Positions 9,958-19,234 of a stretch of DNA of 64,000 nucleotides are shown one piece after another; the stretch's first letter is position 1; each line of letters starts with the position of its first letter. The notes under the pieces were generated by a model that worked only from the letters and a program-made list of their open reading frames with translations, did not search any database and was not told the origin of the DNA. The DNA is from CAWBRT01 sp963819175 (GTDB taxonomy: Bacteria > Acidobacteriota > Terriglobia > Terriglobales > Acidobacteriaceae), in the NCBI GenBank assembly GCA_963819175.1, contig CAWFVJ010000010.1, forward strand, positions 124,001-188,000, written 5' to 3'. The translations under genes and the position numbers were made by a program.

Positions 9958-10764
9958 CAGTTCACTCTTTCCTGCCACTTCGGAAATGGATTCCGCGTCG
10001 AATTCTTGAAGGCGAGAATCAACTCGGGAACCCGCGCCCTCCGCTTCAGCAACGCCTCCACCAGCCGTTCCATGTCGCGACGTTTCGCCGTACCACTCTA
10101 CCGGAACCTCCTCGGCGCAGCGCCAGATGGCTTCCGCATCCATCTCCACGATCCGCGTCAGCCAGGGATCGAAACTCTGCCACCCCAGGACGCCCCGGTA
10201 GACATCGTTGCGCCCATACACCCCGCGCAGCGGCGAATCCGGAAATGTCCATTCCCCGGCATTGAAACAATATCCCTGGTCGATAAACGTTACCGTGAAC
10301 TTGCGCTCCCGCGAACGCTTCCAGAACGCCGCCTGCCGCCCGTTGGCATTGCACGTCCATTTGTCCAGCGCCAGGATCCCGGCAAAGCTGTCCAGGTTGC
10401 GCACCCGTTCCAGCATATCCTCCGGCAGAAAATCGTAAACCAGTCCCTGCGTCGGAGGAACCACGTAACGCGACCCGAATTGCAGCCCGGCCTGGCAGGA
10501 CTTCGTGCCATGCGCCATCTCCACCATCAGCTCAGGCGTGTGCGCGATCAGCCACTCGTTGGCCTCCACCACTTCGGTCACCGGAACCGGCAGCCCGATG
10601 CGCTCCGCCAGCCGCGTCGCGAACATCTCGTTGGCCAGCACCCGCCGATGCTGCGGGTTGTTCTGAAACTTCACCACATAAAAGTGGCCGTCCGAGCAGC
10701 GCATCAAATGACTCTGCGCTCCCCCTCGCATCCTTCTTACGTGTTGTACGGCCGCAATTGCCAA
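9940..10764 (-). CDS. HipA-like kinase domain protein, C-terminus frameshifted
   Basis: The frame starts at a TTG (10764) with MAIAAVQHVRRMRGGAQSHL. It carries the features of the HipA-like kinase family: FYVVKFQNNPQH (ATP-binding Lys), NEMFATRLAERIGLPVP, DSFAGILALDKWTCNANGRQ (catalytic loop region with D, K and N) and TFIDQGYCFN (metal-binding Asp). After YGETSRH the literal frame becomes unlike the family. One base change near 10070 restores a C-terminus of about 35 residues that ends at 9961 (NPFPKWQERVN). HipA kinases phosphorylate translation factors; this compact version is usually paired with DUF3037. It sits between terminase and portal, a common place for phage cargo genes. Toxin or defence function is inferred. 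Confidence 0.7.
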   Translation of the reverse strand: MAIAAVQHVRRMRGGAQSHLMRCSDGHFYVVKFQNNPQHRRVLANEMFATRLAERIGLPVPVTEVVEANEWLIAHTPELMVEMAHGTKSCQAGLQFGSRYVVPPTQGLVYDFLPEDMLERVRNLDSFAGILALDKWTCNANGRQAAFWKRSRERKFTVTFIDQGYCFNAGEWTFPDSPLRGVYGRNDVYRGVLGWQSFDPWLTRIVEMDAEAIWRCAEEVPVEWYGETSRHGTAGGGVAEAEGAGSRVDSRLQEFDAESISEVAGKSELRSFKF

Positions 10765-10863
10765 CCTTTTTCGCCCGAGCCCCGATTAAGTTTCCGCATC
10801 CGGGCACCATTCCCCATTCGACACTTGCTCCCGCCAATTATTGCATGCCGCGGCGGAGCTGGA

Positions 10864-12486
10864 TCATGCGAAAGACCTATCCGCAACCCCCTGCGGCCTG
10901 ACGCTATTGGCGAAGTAGGGTCTTGCGGCGCCGCATCCGCCTTCCGCCCGAACCGACGCGGCGATCGCCATGGCCATCACCGCGTCGTCGTGCGCCCCCC
11001 GCTCCGCCTCCGCCCTGCCGTTCTCATGCCGCACAAACGTCCGGCACTCCTCCAGCAGACGCCTGCTATGAAAAAGCTCGGGACTGCGCGCCAGCAGCGC
11101 CGCCAGCAGCTCCAGCATCTGCGGACGGTTTACCCTCGTGGTCAGCCATCCCGCCTTCTCCCCGTCCGCCGCCGGAAACAGGTTGGCGTAGCCCTGCACC
11201 GTGAGCATCTGCGCAATCACCGCGTGTCCATGGTTGTTGCGCTCCACCGCCACCAGCGCGCCGTTGTATCGCCCGGCCAACTCCGTTACGCGCTGCGCCA
11301 GCGCCGGCGGATCGAAATGTCCGCGCAGCTCCGCGCATTGCATTCCCGTCCCCCAGGTCCAGCACCTGCGCGCATGAGTAATCGCCTCCCGCGTTGCCTT
11401 CCGCCGGGTCTACTCCAATCACGTATTTCCTGCCCGCCTGCGCCGGCCACCATATTTGCAGACATCCGTTTTGCTCGCTCTCGACCGGCGGAGCCAGCTC
11501 CTGCATCCGCCGCTCGATCGTCTCGCGGTCGAACACGCATTCGCCGCTGGTGCGAAAGCAGCTCTCGGCATCTTCCGGGTACTCTTCTACAAATCGCGCT
11601 CCGAAGTTCGCCCGCGTCTCTCTTCGGAACGCGATCTGCTCCCCGTCCAGCCCGAACTGCTCGGCCAGCGCCGCTTCTTCCGCGCTCAACTCGCCGATCG
11701 CCTCCACCGTGGCCAACCGGTAGCTGGGCTCCCACCACCAGGGAAAGAAGTGCTGCACATAGCCCGTCTCCGCTGCCCGCTGCCATTCGGCGTAGAACGC
11801 TCCGGCCGCGCCGTTGGGCGTCGATTCCAGCACGATCTCGCCCCCCGGCGGCACTGCCGCCCGCAATCCCGCCAGCGTCTCCGCCGCATCGCCGGGCCAG
11901 CGGGCGACCTCCGAACAATGCAAGTTCTGGATGGTCATCCCGCGGCCGGCGTTCGGGTCCGCCGCTGTCTCCACGCGGTACTCGCTGTCGAGCCGCGGAA
12001 ACACCACTTGGCGGACATTGGCGCGCGAGGTGCACAACGCTCCGGCCTGCAACCGCTCCGGCAAGTTCTCCAGAAAGCGGTGCACCATGCGGAAGATCTC
12101 CTCCGCCGAATCCTGATCGTGCGCCACCTGCACGCTCAGCGTTCCCCGCCGGGTGATCGTGTGCACAAAAAATCGCGCCGCCACATACGTCGTAATGCCG
12201 AGCTGCCGCGCCTTCAGAACAATGTTCTTCTTGCCGCAGCGCCCCTCATATTCCTGCTGCGCCCGGTTTAAGCACCAGTGGCTTGATCTCGCCCTGCTTG
12301 GTCCGCACTTGCAGCAGCTTCTCCACCAGAAACTGCCGAATCGTCTTGCCGTCCAGCCGCTTCGGCCTGGCGTCCAGCCGGGTGCCCAGCCTTTGCAGCA
12401 GCTCCAGGTCGAGCAATCCGCCGGCTTCTCCCACGCCTGGCCAACCGTCTTCGCATCTTCTCCGCCTCCAGCCGCTCCCGAAGCAA
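10864..12486 (-). pseudogene. terL: Phage terminase large subunit, two or three frameshifts
   Basis: The main frame carries NIVLKARQLGITTYVAARFF (Walker A-type region), VAHDQDSAEEIFRMVHRFLE, MTIQNLHCSEVARWPGD (Walker B area), EIVLESTPNGAAGAFYAEW, YVIGVDPAEGNAGGDYS (nuclease Asp) and, after a shift near 11343, LVAVERNNHGHAVIAQML and GAHDDAVMAMAIA (nuclease acidic residues). That is a complete ATPase plus RNase H-like nuclease of a DNA-packaging motor, about 530 residues. The N-terminus (KTIRQFLVEKLLQVRTKQGE) is in another frame and joins near 12265; a further shift may lie near 12430. The stop is at 10864. As written, no full-length motor could be made. Confidence 0.75.
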
Positions 12487-12564
12487 CGTTGCCTAATCGT
12501 GCAGCGCGACCTACCACGTCGGCGACGGCGTACCTCATCATCGCGCAGGCACCAGCCCAGCGCC

Positions 12565-15500
12565 CTACGGACCCCAGTAGGTCAGCTTCCAATGCGCGGA
12601 GTAGACCATCTGTGTACCTGTGCTGGCGTAACTAAGCGTCAGCGCGTTGATGTTCGTGCTCGCTGCTGCGTTGAAGCAAAGCACTCCGCCGTGGTTGGCA
12701 CCAATACTGCCATTGCCAAGTGTTGCACTGGTTTGGTTGTACTCACCCGCGACGCCGGTGTCGCCATCGGTGTATGACACCTGTGTCGAAGGCAGAGTTG
12801 AGGTCGTTCCCGCCGTCGTCACCGTGGCACTTCCCGAGGCGCAATACGTCCCCGCGCCGTTCGATGGAGTCGTGTAAAACGCCGTCGCGCCGACGTTGGC
12901 AGTCTTGCCGCTGACATCATATTTAGCTACATAGCAGGGATACTGGATGGTGCCAATCGGACAGCCAGCTGGTGGGCCTAGCCCGGTGGCCGCTGCAACT
13001 GCTGCCGCCACGTCGTTTGCCGTCGCCAATTGCTGAGTAGCGCTGTTATCGCGGAATACAGGATGGTGTAAGTCAGTGCGATACCACGCGTCACCTTCGA
13101 CCGCTCCCGCTGGGTCTGCCGTGACTGCACCAAGGTTCGCCCCGGCCTGAAACGTCTGCTTTTGCGTGAAGGTGTTTGCGCTCGCAAGTGATGGCGCATC
13201 GCCGGCAACCAACACTTGTATGTTTGAGCTGCTGCCCCTAAAGAACAGCCGGTGCAGGTCCAGGCGGTACCACATGTCGCCCTCAACAGGCGAAGCTGGG
13301 TCTGCCGTCGCCCCGCCGAAAGCGAATCCCGCAGTTGTGGCCGATGCCCGTACAGTCTGCTTCGCGCCAGTCGCATACGTGTTCGACTGTTGGAGCGCTG
13401 GCAACGTCCAGGCATTGGTTCCACTGGCGTCCGGGAAGGTGTAGGTGTTCTTGCCTGCGAAGGTCTGGCAGAGCTTCCCGTACTGCCCCTCGGAGTTCGT
13501 CTCGCTCCAGCTCAGACATCCCAGATTGTCGATTCGCGCTACTGGATAGGTGACATTGACGCCATTGCCAAAGAGCACGCCACCCGAACCAGCGATGACG
13601 TTATGCCCCTGGATGGCCATGTTGAACCTGATCGGTTGCGCCCCGCGCGAGTGCAGCGAGAGCGGAGTGTCCTGCCCACCGCTGAGCGAAACCGCTGCCG
13701 TGGTATATCCAGTGCCGCCGTTGGTGATCGTCACCGAGGTAATGGTCAGGCTGTGAGCGTAGTCCGCGACCGCCGAACATTTCGCCCCGCTGCCGTCACC
13801 CGTAACCGCGCAAATCGGCGTGGTGGCTGTCCAATTCGCTCCGCCGCTCGATACAGTTACGTTGTTCTGCACCACTCCGCCCACGATGGTTGGCCCGCTC
13901 AGAGTCGGCTGTACGATGGCGTTGTAGTTGTAGGGCCAAATCGAGGTGCCCCGCGTTGCGTTGCCTGTTTCCGTCTGGAGCAAATCGCCTCTGGCGGTGT
14001 GCGCCCAGCGGTAACCGATGGTGCTTGCACCCTGCCCCGCACCCCCCGGATAATCCACCGGCTGCGTCGCTGTTGGCGGACACATGGAGGCCGACGCTAT
14101 GCCAGTGAACACCGTGAACTCGGTGGCTCGTGCCAGGTACATGCAGTTGTGGGTGTTCGCCTCATTGTCATCCGGCCCGTAAATCCACCAGCCACTAACT
14201 GCCGGATTGCCGGCGCCCGAGACTCCAAACTGCATCGCGTATCCGGTATTGCTCTGAAACCCGCCGCCCTGGATGGTGCCGTTCGAATTGGCTCCGTTGA
14301 CCAACAGCCCTCCAGCCTTGTTATAGACTGCGGTCACTTTATCGAAGCGCAAATCATTTTGATCGCTGCCGGAATCGTCCTGCACGTTGAAGCCCCAGCC
14401 GCCATTCGATTGAGCAAAGCTATGGTCGAAGATCAGGCCGTTGTTGTTAGCGTGTAGCAATACGGTGAATGGCGCGGTGTGCGCCTTCGCCGCATTGACG
14501 GTTACGGTCTGCGTTCCGCCAGAAGCCGCCGACCAGGTGCCCGTGGCAGTGATCGTCTTGAAGTCCTGTCCAGTTCCGGGCTCCATGATCGCGGCGATAC
14601 CTTCTGTAGCATAGATCGGAAACGGCACCCCCGTCAGCGTGAGCGTAACTACTCCTGCACCGCTGACACTGGTGGAGCTGGTGGCGACGAAGTACGAGTC
14701 ATTCACCACGAAGCCATCGCCAGCCACGTTATTGACGCTGACCTGGTGGAGCTTCCCGCGAATACAGTACCAGCAGAGAATCCCTGCGCTGGCCTTGCCG
14801 GTTACGTTGCTCACACCGTCGATGACCAGGCCATCCACGTTCGCCGCGCCCGCGGCGAGTACCAGAGGAACGAAGGGAGTTGCAGCGTGCGGGTCGGCAA
14901 CCAGACCAGAGTCAGGAGTACCCCTCAGCGCCGGAGTACCCTTGATCCGCATCGAGCCGTTGTTAGGGTATAGCAGATAAAGGCTGGAGCTGATCTTGCA
15001 GCGATGATTGGCCGGAAACACCAGATCACCGCCGCCAATCGTATTGATCGCCGTCTGGATCGCCGCCGTGTCATCCGTGCCCGTCGTGCCGTTCCAATCG
15101 CACTTCGCCCCGTAGTAACGCGGATCGCTGCTGGTGATCACCTCTTGCGCTGTCACGTTACCTGTGAGTTGCAGTGTTCCGGCAGCATTGGAGGTAACTC
15201 CTGAAGGCAACCCTGACACCGTCACCGCGCCCGTCTGCCCGTTCACGCTCTGTACCGGAGCTCCGGCGCTCGATATGAACCCGCTGTTATTCGTCAGTTG
15301 CGAGGTCTGCGTTGGGATCTGTGAAACCTTCGCAAGGCTCGTGGCGTCGCTCAAGTGGCCGGACGCCAACACTGTTCCGTTGACTTGATACTGAGCGGCG
15401 TTCACCGTGCCAAACGCTGCCGCCGTCTTCGAGTTGCCAACTGTGTCCAATACAAACTGCTGGTTGGCGGCGTCTCCGGGATTCGTCGGCACCGGCACCT

Positions 15501-16045
15501 GGGGCGAATTCTGGAATGTCTTTACCCCCGCTATCGTCTGATTTCCGGTCAGCTCGACTGCCACAAAGCCTCCCATCGAGCTGGCAATTGCCGAATCGAC
15601 ATAATCTCTTCCCACAAACTGCATCGCCTGCGACTGCGGCACCAGCGAGGAGCGAACCGCGGCGATCGTTGTCTGCGGAACGTGCGGAATCACCCAATAC
15701 TCCGTGCTTCGCGTTCCGTCGTCCAGATCCACCACAACCTTGTAGTAGGTGCCCTGCGGTGTTGATCCGGTATTCGGAAACAACGCTGCTTGAACCGATC
15801 CGTCGGCTCCCAGGCTCACCGTCAGCGAAGCAGCCGCGATCGCATCGCCGTCCGCCGTCGTGAATGCCGGCCACGAGATCAGCAAAGTCCCTTGCGCCGG
15901 TGTGCCGTCGGCCCTGATACAGAACATCCACGATCGAGGTCTTGCTCGTCGCCGCCGATGCTTCCGCGCCCGCAAGAATTGTGACCGCCAGAATGAGCCA
16001 CCAAAAAAAAATCCGCCCCGTAGGGCGGCCTGTTCTGAATCTCAT
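12565..16045 (-). CDS. Large pectate-lyase-like tail spike/fibre protein
   Basis: The long frame (15975-12565, 1136 residues) contains a fibronectin-like opening (GTLLISWPAFTTADGDAI), then NQTIAGVKTFQNS segments. A right-handed beta-helix region of the pectate-lyase type follows, opening YYGAKCDWNGTTGTDDTAAI and continuing with many short beta coils. Two tandem repeats of about 50 residues near the C-terminus contain ADPASPVEGDMWYRLDLH and ADPAGAVEGDAWYRTDLH. The true N-terminus is in another frame: ATG at 16045 gives MRFRTGRPTGRIFFWWLILA, a signal-peptide-like start that joins at VLY/RADGTPA if one extra base near 15920 is removed. Such proteins bind or cut surface polysaccharide. The signal peptide is unusual for a phage spike, so a host-exported protein is the alternative. 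Confidence 0.65.
16003..16028 (-). terminator. Intrinsic terminator overlapping the spike gene start
   Basis: Minus-strand reading gives CCGCCC, loop TACG, GGGCGG, A, then nine T. It follows the phosphatase gene (stop at 16140) but lies inside the first 15 codons of the spike gene that begins at 16045, so the U-run encodes the Ile-Phe-Phe of the signal peptide. Confidence 0.75.
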
Positions 16046-16139
16046 GTTCTTTATCCCGCTGCCTGTCTTGGTTCTTCGCTCCCGGGGTCCCCAACACGCG
16101 CCGTAGTTGCGGGTGTTGGGGTGGAAGCTCGGCCAGATC

Positions 16140-16595
16140 TTATCGCGCCGCTTGGCCCGAAAACTCCTTCATGAATGACTCCACGCTGCGCACATACACG
16201 TCCGCAAAATCCACCACGTAGCGCTTGCTCTGAATCAAGCGTTTTGCCTCTTCCAGCTTGTGGCCCAGAGCACGCATCACCGCCAATGTCATCATCGGTG
16301 CCCGGTGAACTCCCGCTGCACAATGGATGTACAACTTCGTTTCGCTTTGATCGAGCACCCGCAGTGCGAAATCCACCCCCCGCTCAAACACCGGCCTCGG
16401 TTTCGGCTGGAAATCGTCGTCCACCGGGTTCCACAGCACTTCAATCCCAAACGGCTCCGCCAGCGGCGTATCGTCAAACTCGATCTGCATGTCGATGATA
16501 TGCGTGATCCCGGCGGCAGCCACCTGCGCCATCTTCTCTTCGACCCATATCCCGCCTCCGACCGCAATCCGATCGGTCACCCATGTCATGTCCAT
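16140..16595 (-). CDS. Dual-specificity protein phosphatase
   Basis: An intact protein of 151 residues. The P-loop HCAAGVHRAP at residues 91-100 matches the cysteine-phosphatase signature HCxxGxxR (nucleophile Cys92, Arg98), and the acidic pair around residues 59-61 (VDDDF) is placed to act as general acid. Length and the short WVTDRIAVGG opening fit small DSP/VH1-like enzymes that remove phosphate from Tyr and Ser/Thr, or sometimes from carbohydrate or RNA. No signal peptide. It lies between the basic protein gene and the tail spike and is followed by a terminator, so it is probably accessory cargo of the prophage. The substrate is unknown; the HipA-like kinase in the same prophage is a possible counterpart only by association. 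Confidence 0.85.
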   Translation of the reverse strand: MDMTWVTDRIAVGGGIWVEEKMAQVAAAGITHIIDMQIEFDDTPLAEPFGIEVLWNPVDDDFQPKPRPVFERGVDFALRVLDQSETKLYIHCAAGVHRAPMMTLAVMRALGHKLEEAKRLIQSKRYVVDFADVYVRSVESFMKEFSGQAAR

Positions 16596-16738
16596 TACAG
16601 AATTCCGTCTCCAGCCCTGATCGAGCCATTGCGGCCCGCCGCGCGCGCCAATACTCTACTTTAACAGCTTAAAACATTCGATTGAATCCCGACCAGCAAC
16701 GTGCCTTCTTCCAATCCCTTTGGATGAATCTTTCCTGC

Positions 16739-17344
16739 TCACGTTTGCCCGCCGGACTGTGGTTTGTCCGGCTCGCCGGGCGCTACCGGCTCTTCTGGTA
16801 GCGGAGCGGCTCCGGCTTTGCTCGAGCTGCCTGCGCTCTTGCGCCTGCCGCCGCGCTTTTTCACCGGCGCTGCGGGCTTAGCCGCCGCACCCAGATGCCC
16901 CAACAGCAACTCTGCCAGCGAGGCATCGGCTGCCGCTTGCGCCGCTTTGTCCTCCGCCTTCTTGCCTTCGTCCTTATCGGCGATGGTGAGCAGAAGTTTC
17001 GCCTCGTTGTAACTTCCCCGCTTTGCCTTCTCGATCAGACCGGTCACAATCTGACCCATTTCGGCGATGATCTTCTGCTTGCATTCCTGTTTCACGCTGC
17101 GGGCTGACTTCGACTGCGTGCGTTTTTTCCCCGCTTTTCCGCCCGCGGGCGTGCCTTTGGTCACCGGGGCATCGAGCTCAGCGCTCGGTTCGATTACCGC
17201 TGCGCTCTCCTTCCGCGTGGAACGCATCTTACGGGTCTGGCTGCGCTGCGCGGGTTCCCCGCCGCGTGCGCTCTTCGCGTGGTGGGCCGCAGATTCGGCG
17301 GCACTCTGTTCCAACGTTTTCCTCTTCCCTCTATCGCTCGCCAT
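16739..17344 (-). CDS. Lys/Ala-rich basic hypothetical protein
   Basis: An intact 201-residue frame (MASDRGKRKTLEQSAAES). The ends are low-complexity (Lys, Ala, Pro, Gly). The centre has one ordered helical stretch (KQECKQKIIAEMGQIVTGLI then KAKRGSYNEAKLLLTIADKD) resembling helical repeats of small proteins found beside phage or mobile genes in Acidobacteriota. A DNA-binding or small-terminase-like role would fit a basic protein at the start of a phage cluster, but there is no clear HTH. The function is not known. Confidence 0.55.
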   Translation of the reverse strand: MASDRGKRKTLEQSAAESAAHHAKSARGGEPAQRSQTRKMRSTRKESAAVIEPSAELDAPVTKGTPAGGKAGKKRTQSKSARSVKQECKQKIIAEMGQIVTGLIEKAKRGSYNEAKLLLTIADKDEGKKAEDKAAQAAADASLAELLLGHLGAAAKPAAPVKKRGGRRKSAGSSSKAGAAPLPEEPVAPGEPDKPQSGGQT

Positions 17345-17595
17345 CCGTGACTTTCATGTTTCCGTGCTGTCATACGCGATCCCCGCGTCTGACGCGCCTT
17401 TCCTTCTGCCTTCCTATTCTTAGGATAGCAATTTGAAGGGGGGCATTGAGACATTGAACACCAAGCTCTAACTCACGCGATTCCGTGCACTTGCCTTTTT
17501 TTGCCTTCCAACTTCGCTTGACACGGCCAAGCGCCCACCGTGGTTTGCGCTTTCGAATCGTCGGCGACGACCCCCACTGTCAGTAACCGCTGCGC

Positions 17596-17623
17596 AAAAA
17601 AGGGCGCGGTCTTGGCCGCGCCC
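17596..17623 (-). terminator. Intrinsic terminator after the sigma-like gene
   Basis: Minus-strand reading gives GGGCGCGG, a six-base loop, CCGCGCCC and TTTTTT. It lies about 50 bases beyond the stop at 17671 that I infer for the sigma-like gene, and inside the longer literal frame. This supports 17671 as the original gene end. Confidence 0.8.
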
Positions 17624-17670
17624 CCGAGTGTACTTTGGGTAAATCCGGGTACACCGACTATCGAACTGCT

Positions 17671-18349
17671 TTAGTGAATCCGATTTCGCCACATAGTGCT
17701 CTGCATTTGAACAACCCCGGCTCGGCCCACGGCTTTCTGCTCCGTGTCCAAAACGACTGCCCTCACCGAAGCAGCAGGCTTCTTCGGCGGCAATTGCAGG
17801 CGCACCGAATCCCCGAGCGGTTTCAAAACCCTCCGCCCGCGCCGAGAATTCCGGATTCCGCAGGCACACCATGCAATCCGGTTGCTCCAACGTCAAAGGC
17901 AGCGGCTGAATCAGCTTGGCTATCAGCAGCCTGTACGACAGCCGATCCAATGCCGTGCTGTAACGCCGTTCCACTTGCCGCCGCGAGAGGCCCAGCGATT
18001 TTCCCGCTTCCTCCTGCGATTGATCCAGAAAAACCAGCGCGGCAATCGTCTCCAGCGATGCCGGGTCCAATTTTTCCATGCACCGTTCCATGTCGTGAAC
18101 AAAGATCACGAAGTCTTCAAACGTATGCATCCGGCTCGAGGAAACTACTCCCCGGAACACCTCTCCTCCCAGGATCGACGGCAGCCTGCCGAGATCCAGC
18201 GACAACCGGAAATAACGCCGCAGCATTTTCTCCGTTCCCGCCCTGTAGAAGGGAAGCACCCCCTCGCCATCCACAAATTCACAACCCGATTTTTTCGGCC
18301 CGCTACAGGCCCCCTCCCGCGCTGGTATACCGTTCTGAGCGGTCTTCAT
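17671..18349 (-). CDS. Sigma-70 region 4-like DNA-binding protein, frameshifted near the 3' end
   Basis: Starts at the ATG at 18349, overlapping the stop of the zinc-ribbon gene (ATGA). The middle (LDPASLETIAALVFLDQSQE, then EEAGKSLGLSRRQVERRYST) is a sigma-factor region 4 / HTH of the type that counts cell or phage genes. No region 2 is present, so it is probably a regulator, not a full sigma factor. The literal frame continues to 17468, but past about 17830 it degenerates. A neighbouring frame reads VLKPLGDSVRLQLPPKKPAA and ends MWRNRIH at 17671, just ahead of a terminator. One indel near 17810-17850 is therefore likely. Product about 225 residues. Confidence 0.6.
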
Positions 18350-18603
18350 GCCGGCAAGCCTCCCGGAATCGTAGTCGACTCATTGCCGAAACCCGCCAGT
18401 CGTGCGCTCCTGTTGAACCGATTGCTCCTTGCCCTCCATAGTTTCGTGAGTTGCTTTTCTTCCGCCATGCACCGTTCGCAACGGCTTTGCAACACTCCGT
18501 GCTCCCTCGTCCACAGCCCTCCACAACGCTCACAGTACTTCAGTTCAAGTCTCACGATCCCCAGTTCCAGCCTTAAGACCCCCCCTGTTGTTGTATGGTT
18601 CAT
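18346..18603 (-). CDS. Small zinc-ribbon protein
   Basis: An 85-residue frame starting MNHTTTGGVLRLELGIVRLE. Two CxxC knuckles, YCERCGG and RCERCMAEE, about 20 residues apart, predict a zinc ribbon. The stop overlaps the start of the sigma-like gene by four bases, so the two are translationally coupled. It is the first minus-strand gene of the phage-side cluster, facing a repressor-like gene across a 630-base control region. A transcription-associated role is possible; no family name is recognised. Confidence 0.65.
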   Translation of the reverse strand: MNHTTTGGVLRLELGIVRLELKYCERCGGLWTREHGVLQSRCERCMAEEKQLTKLWRARSNRFNRSARLAGFGNESTTIPGGLPA

Positions 18604-19234
18604 TTTCCCCTCATTGGTTCGGCGCTGGTTCCCGCAACCTGACCCTGCATTCGGTTCGGCCTGCTCCTTCGGCTCTACGGTCCATTTTGAATCGCGAAAT
18701 CTCTAGACCGAAACGGACATGCCGTGACGCGATGAAGCTGCCTTTTGTGCTAGTTCCCCCGATGCATGGGTTCGCAGTTGCCGATAACCAGATTGGCGTC
18801 TGGTTTTATGTGCTCGTGCTTTGCAGGGGTTCCTCGATGCAGTGAAGTCCCTCGAGGTACTCTCCCCCTGCACATTCATTTCAGCCGGCAGCAGTCGCAG
18901 CCGGCTGAAACCACTGTCTACCGGACTCCGCACGACAGCCCTTTCGGCTGAGGTACGGTATGCTCACTCGCGCAAATCGTCACGCGGTTGAGCTCATCCG
19001 GCGAAGCGAGTTCAACGTTCACACAAGTTGATGACGGAAACCTCTACGGACCGGCTCACGTGACTGTCAGTGAACACGGCAGCGCGGGGTTTCCTTCATC
19101 ATCAGCAACACGTCCTGGGTAAAGAGGGGTTCAGCCTATGCAAGTCGTGGAACATCGGTCAACAAAAAAATAGCTCGCAGCTTATTTTTCGAATATTCGT
19201 ATAGCTTAAAGCTATAGGAAACCGGAATGCTCTC
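18604..19234. other. Divergent control region between the phage-side genes and the repressor-like gene
   Basis: No convincing gene on either strand. It holds an 11-bp perfect inverted repeat (TTTCAGCCGGC / GCCGGCTGAAA, 18879-18910, 10-base spacer) and two palindromes at 19190-19216 next to the repressor-like start. The layout, with a repressor gene facing a phage-type operon, resembles a lysogeny control region. Confidence 0.5.
19190..19216. promoter_or_regulatory. Double palindrome, probable operator
   Basis: CGAATATTCG (19190-19199) is a perfect 10-bp palindrome. It is followed directly by TATAGCTT-A-AAGCTATA (19200-19216), an 8-bp inverted repeat with a one-base centre. They end 18 bases before the ATG at 19235 and just ahead of the AGGAA ribosome site. 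An AT-rich promoter would be expected here, so binding by the encoded HTH protein could autoregulate. This is inference from symmetry and position. Confidence 0.55.

Noticed and set aside
10006..12156. A 716-codon open frame on the plus strand
   Set aside because: It is the mirror of the terminase and HipA-like genes, Arg/Pro-rich with no domain pattern; a GC-rich shadow frame.
11000..12500. Programmed frameshifting in the terminase and other phage genes
   Set aside because: The breaks occur at unrelated sites in most genes and in several directions, with no shared slippery site or stimulator; decay or base error is more likely.
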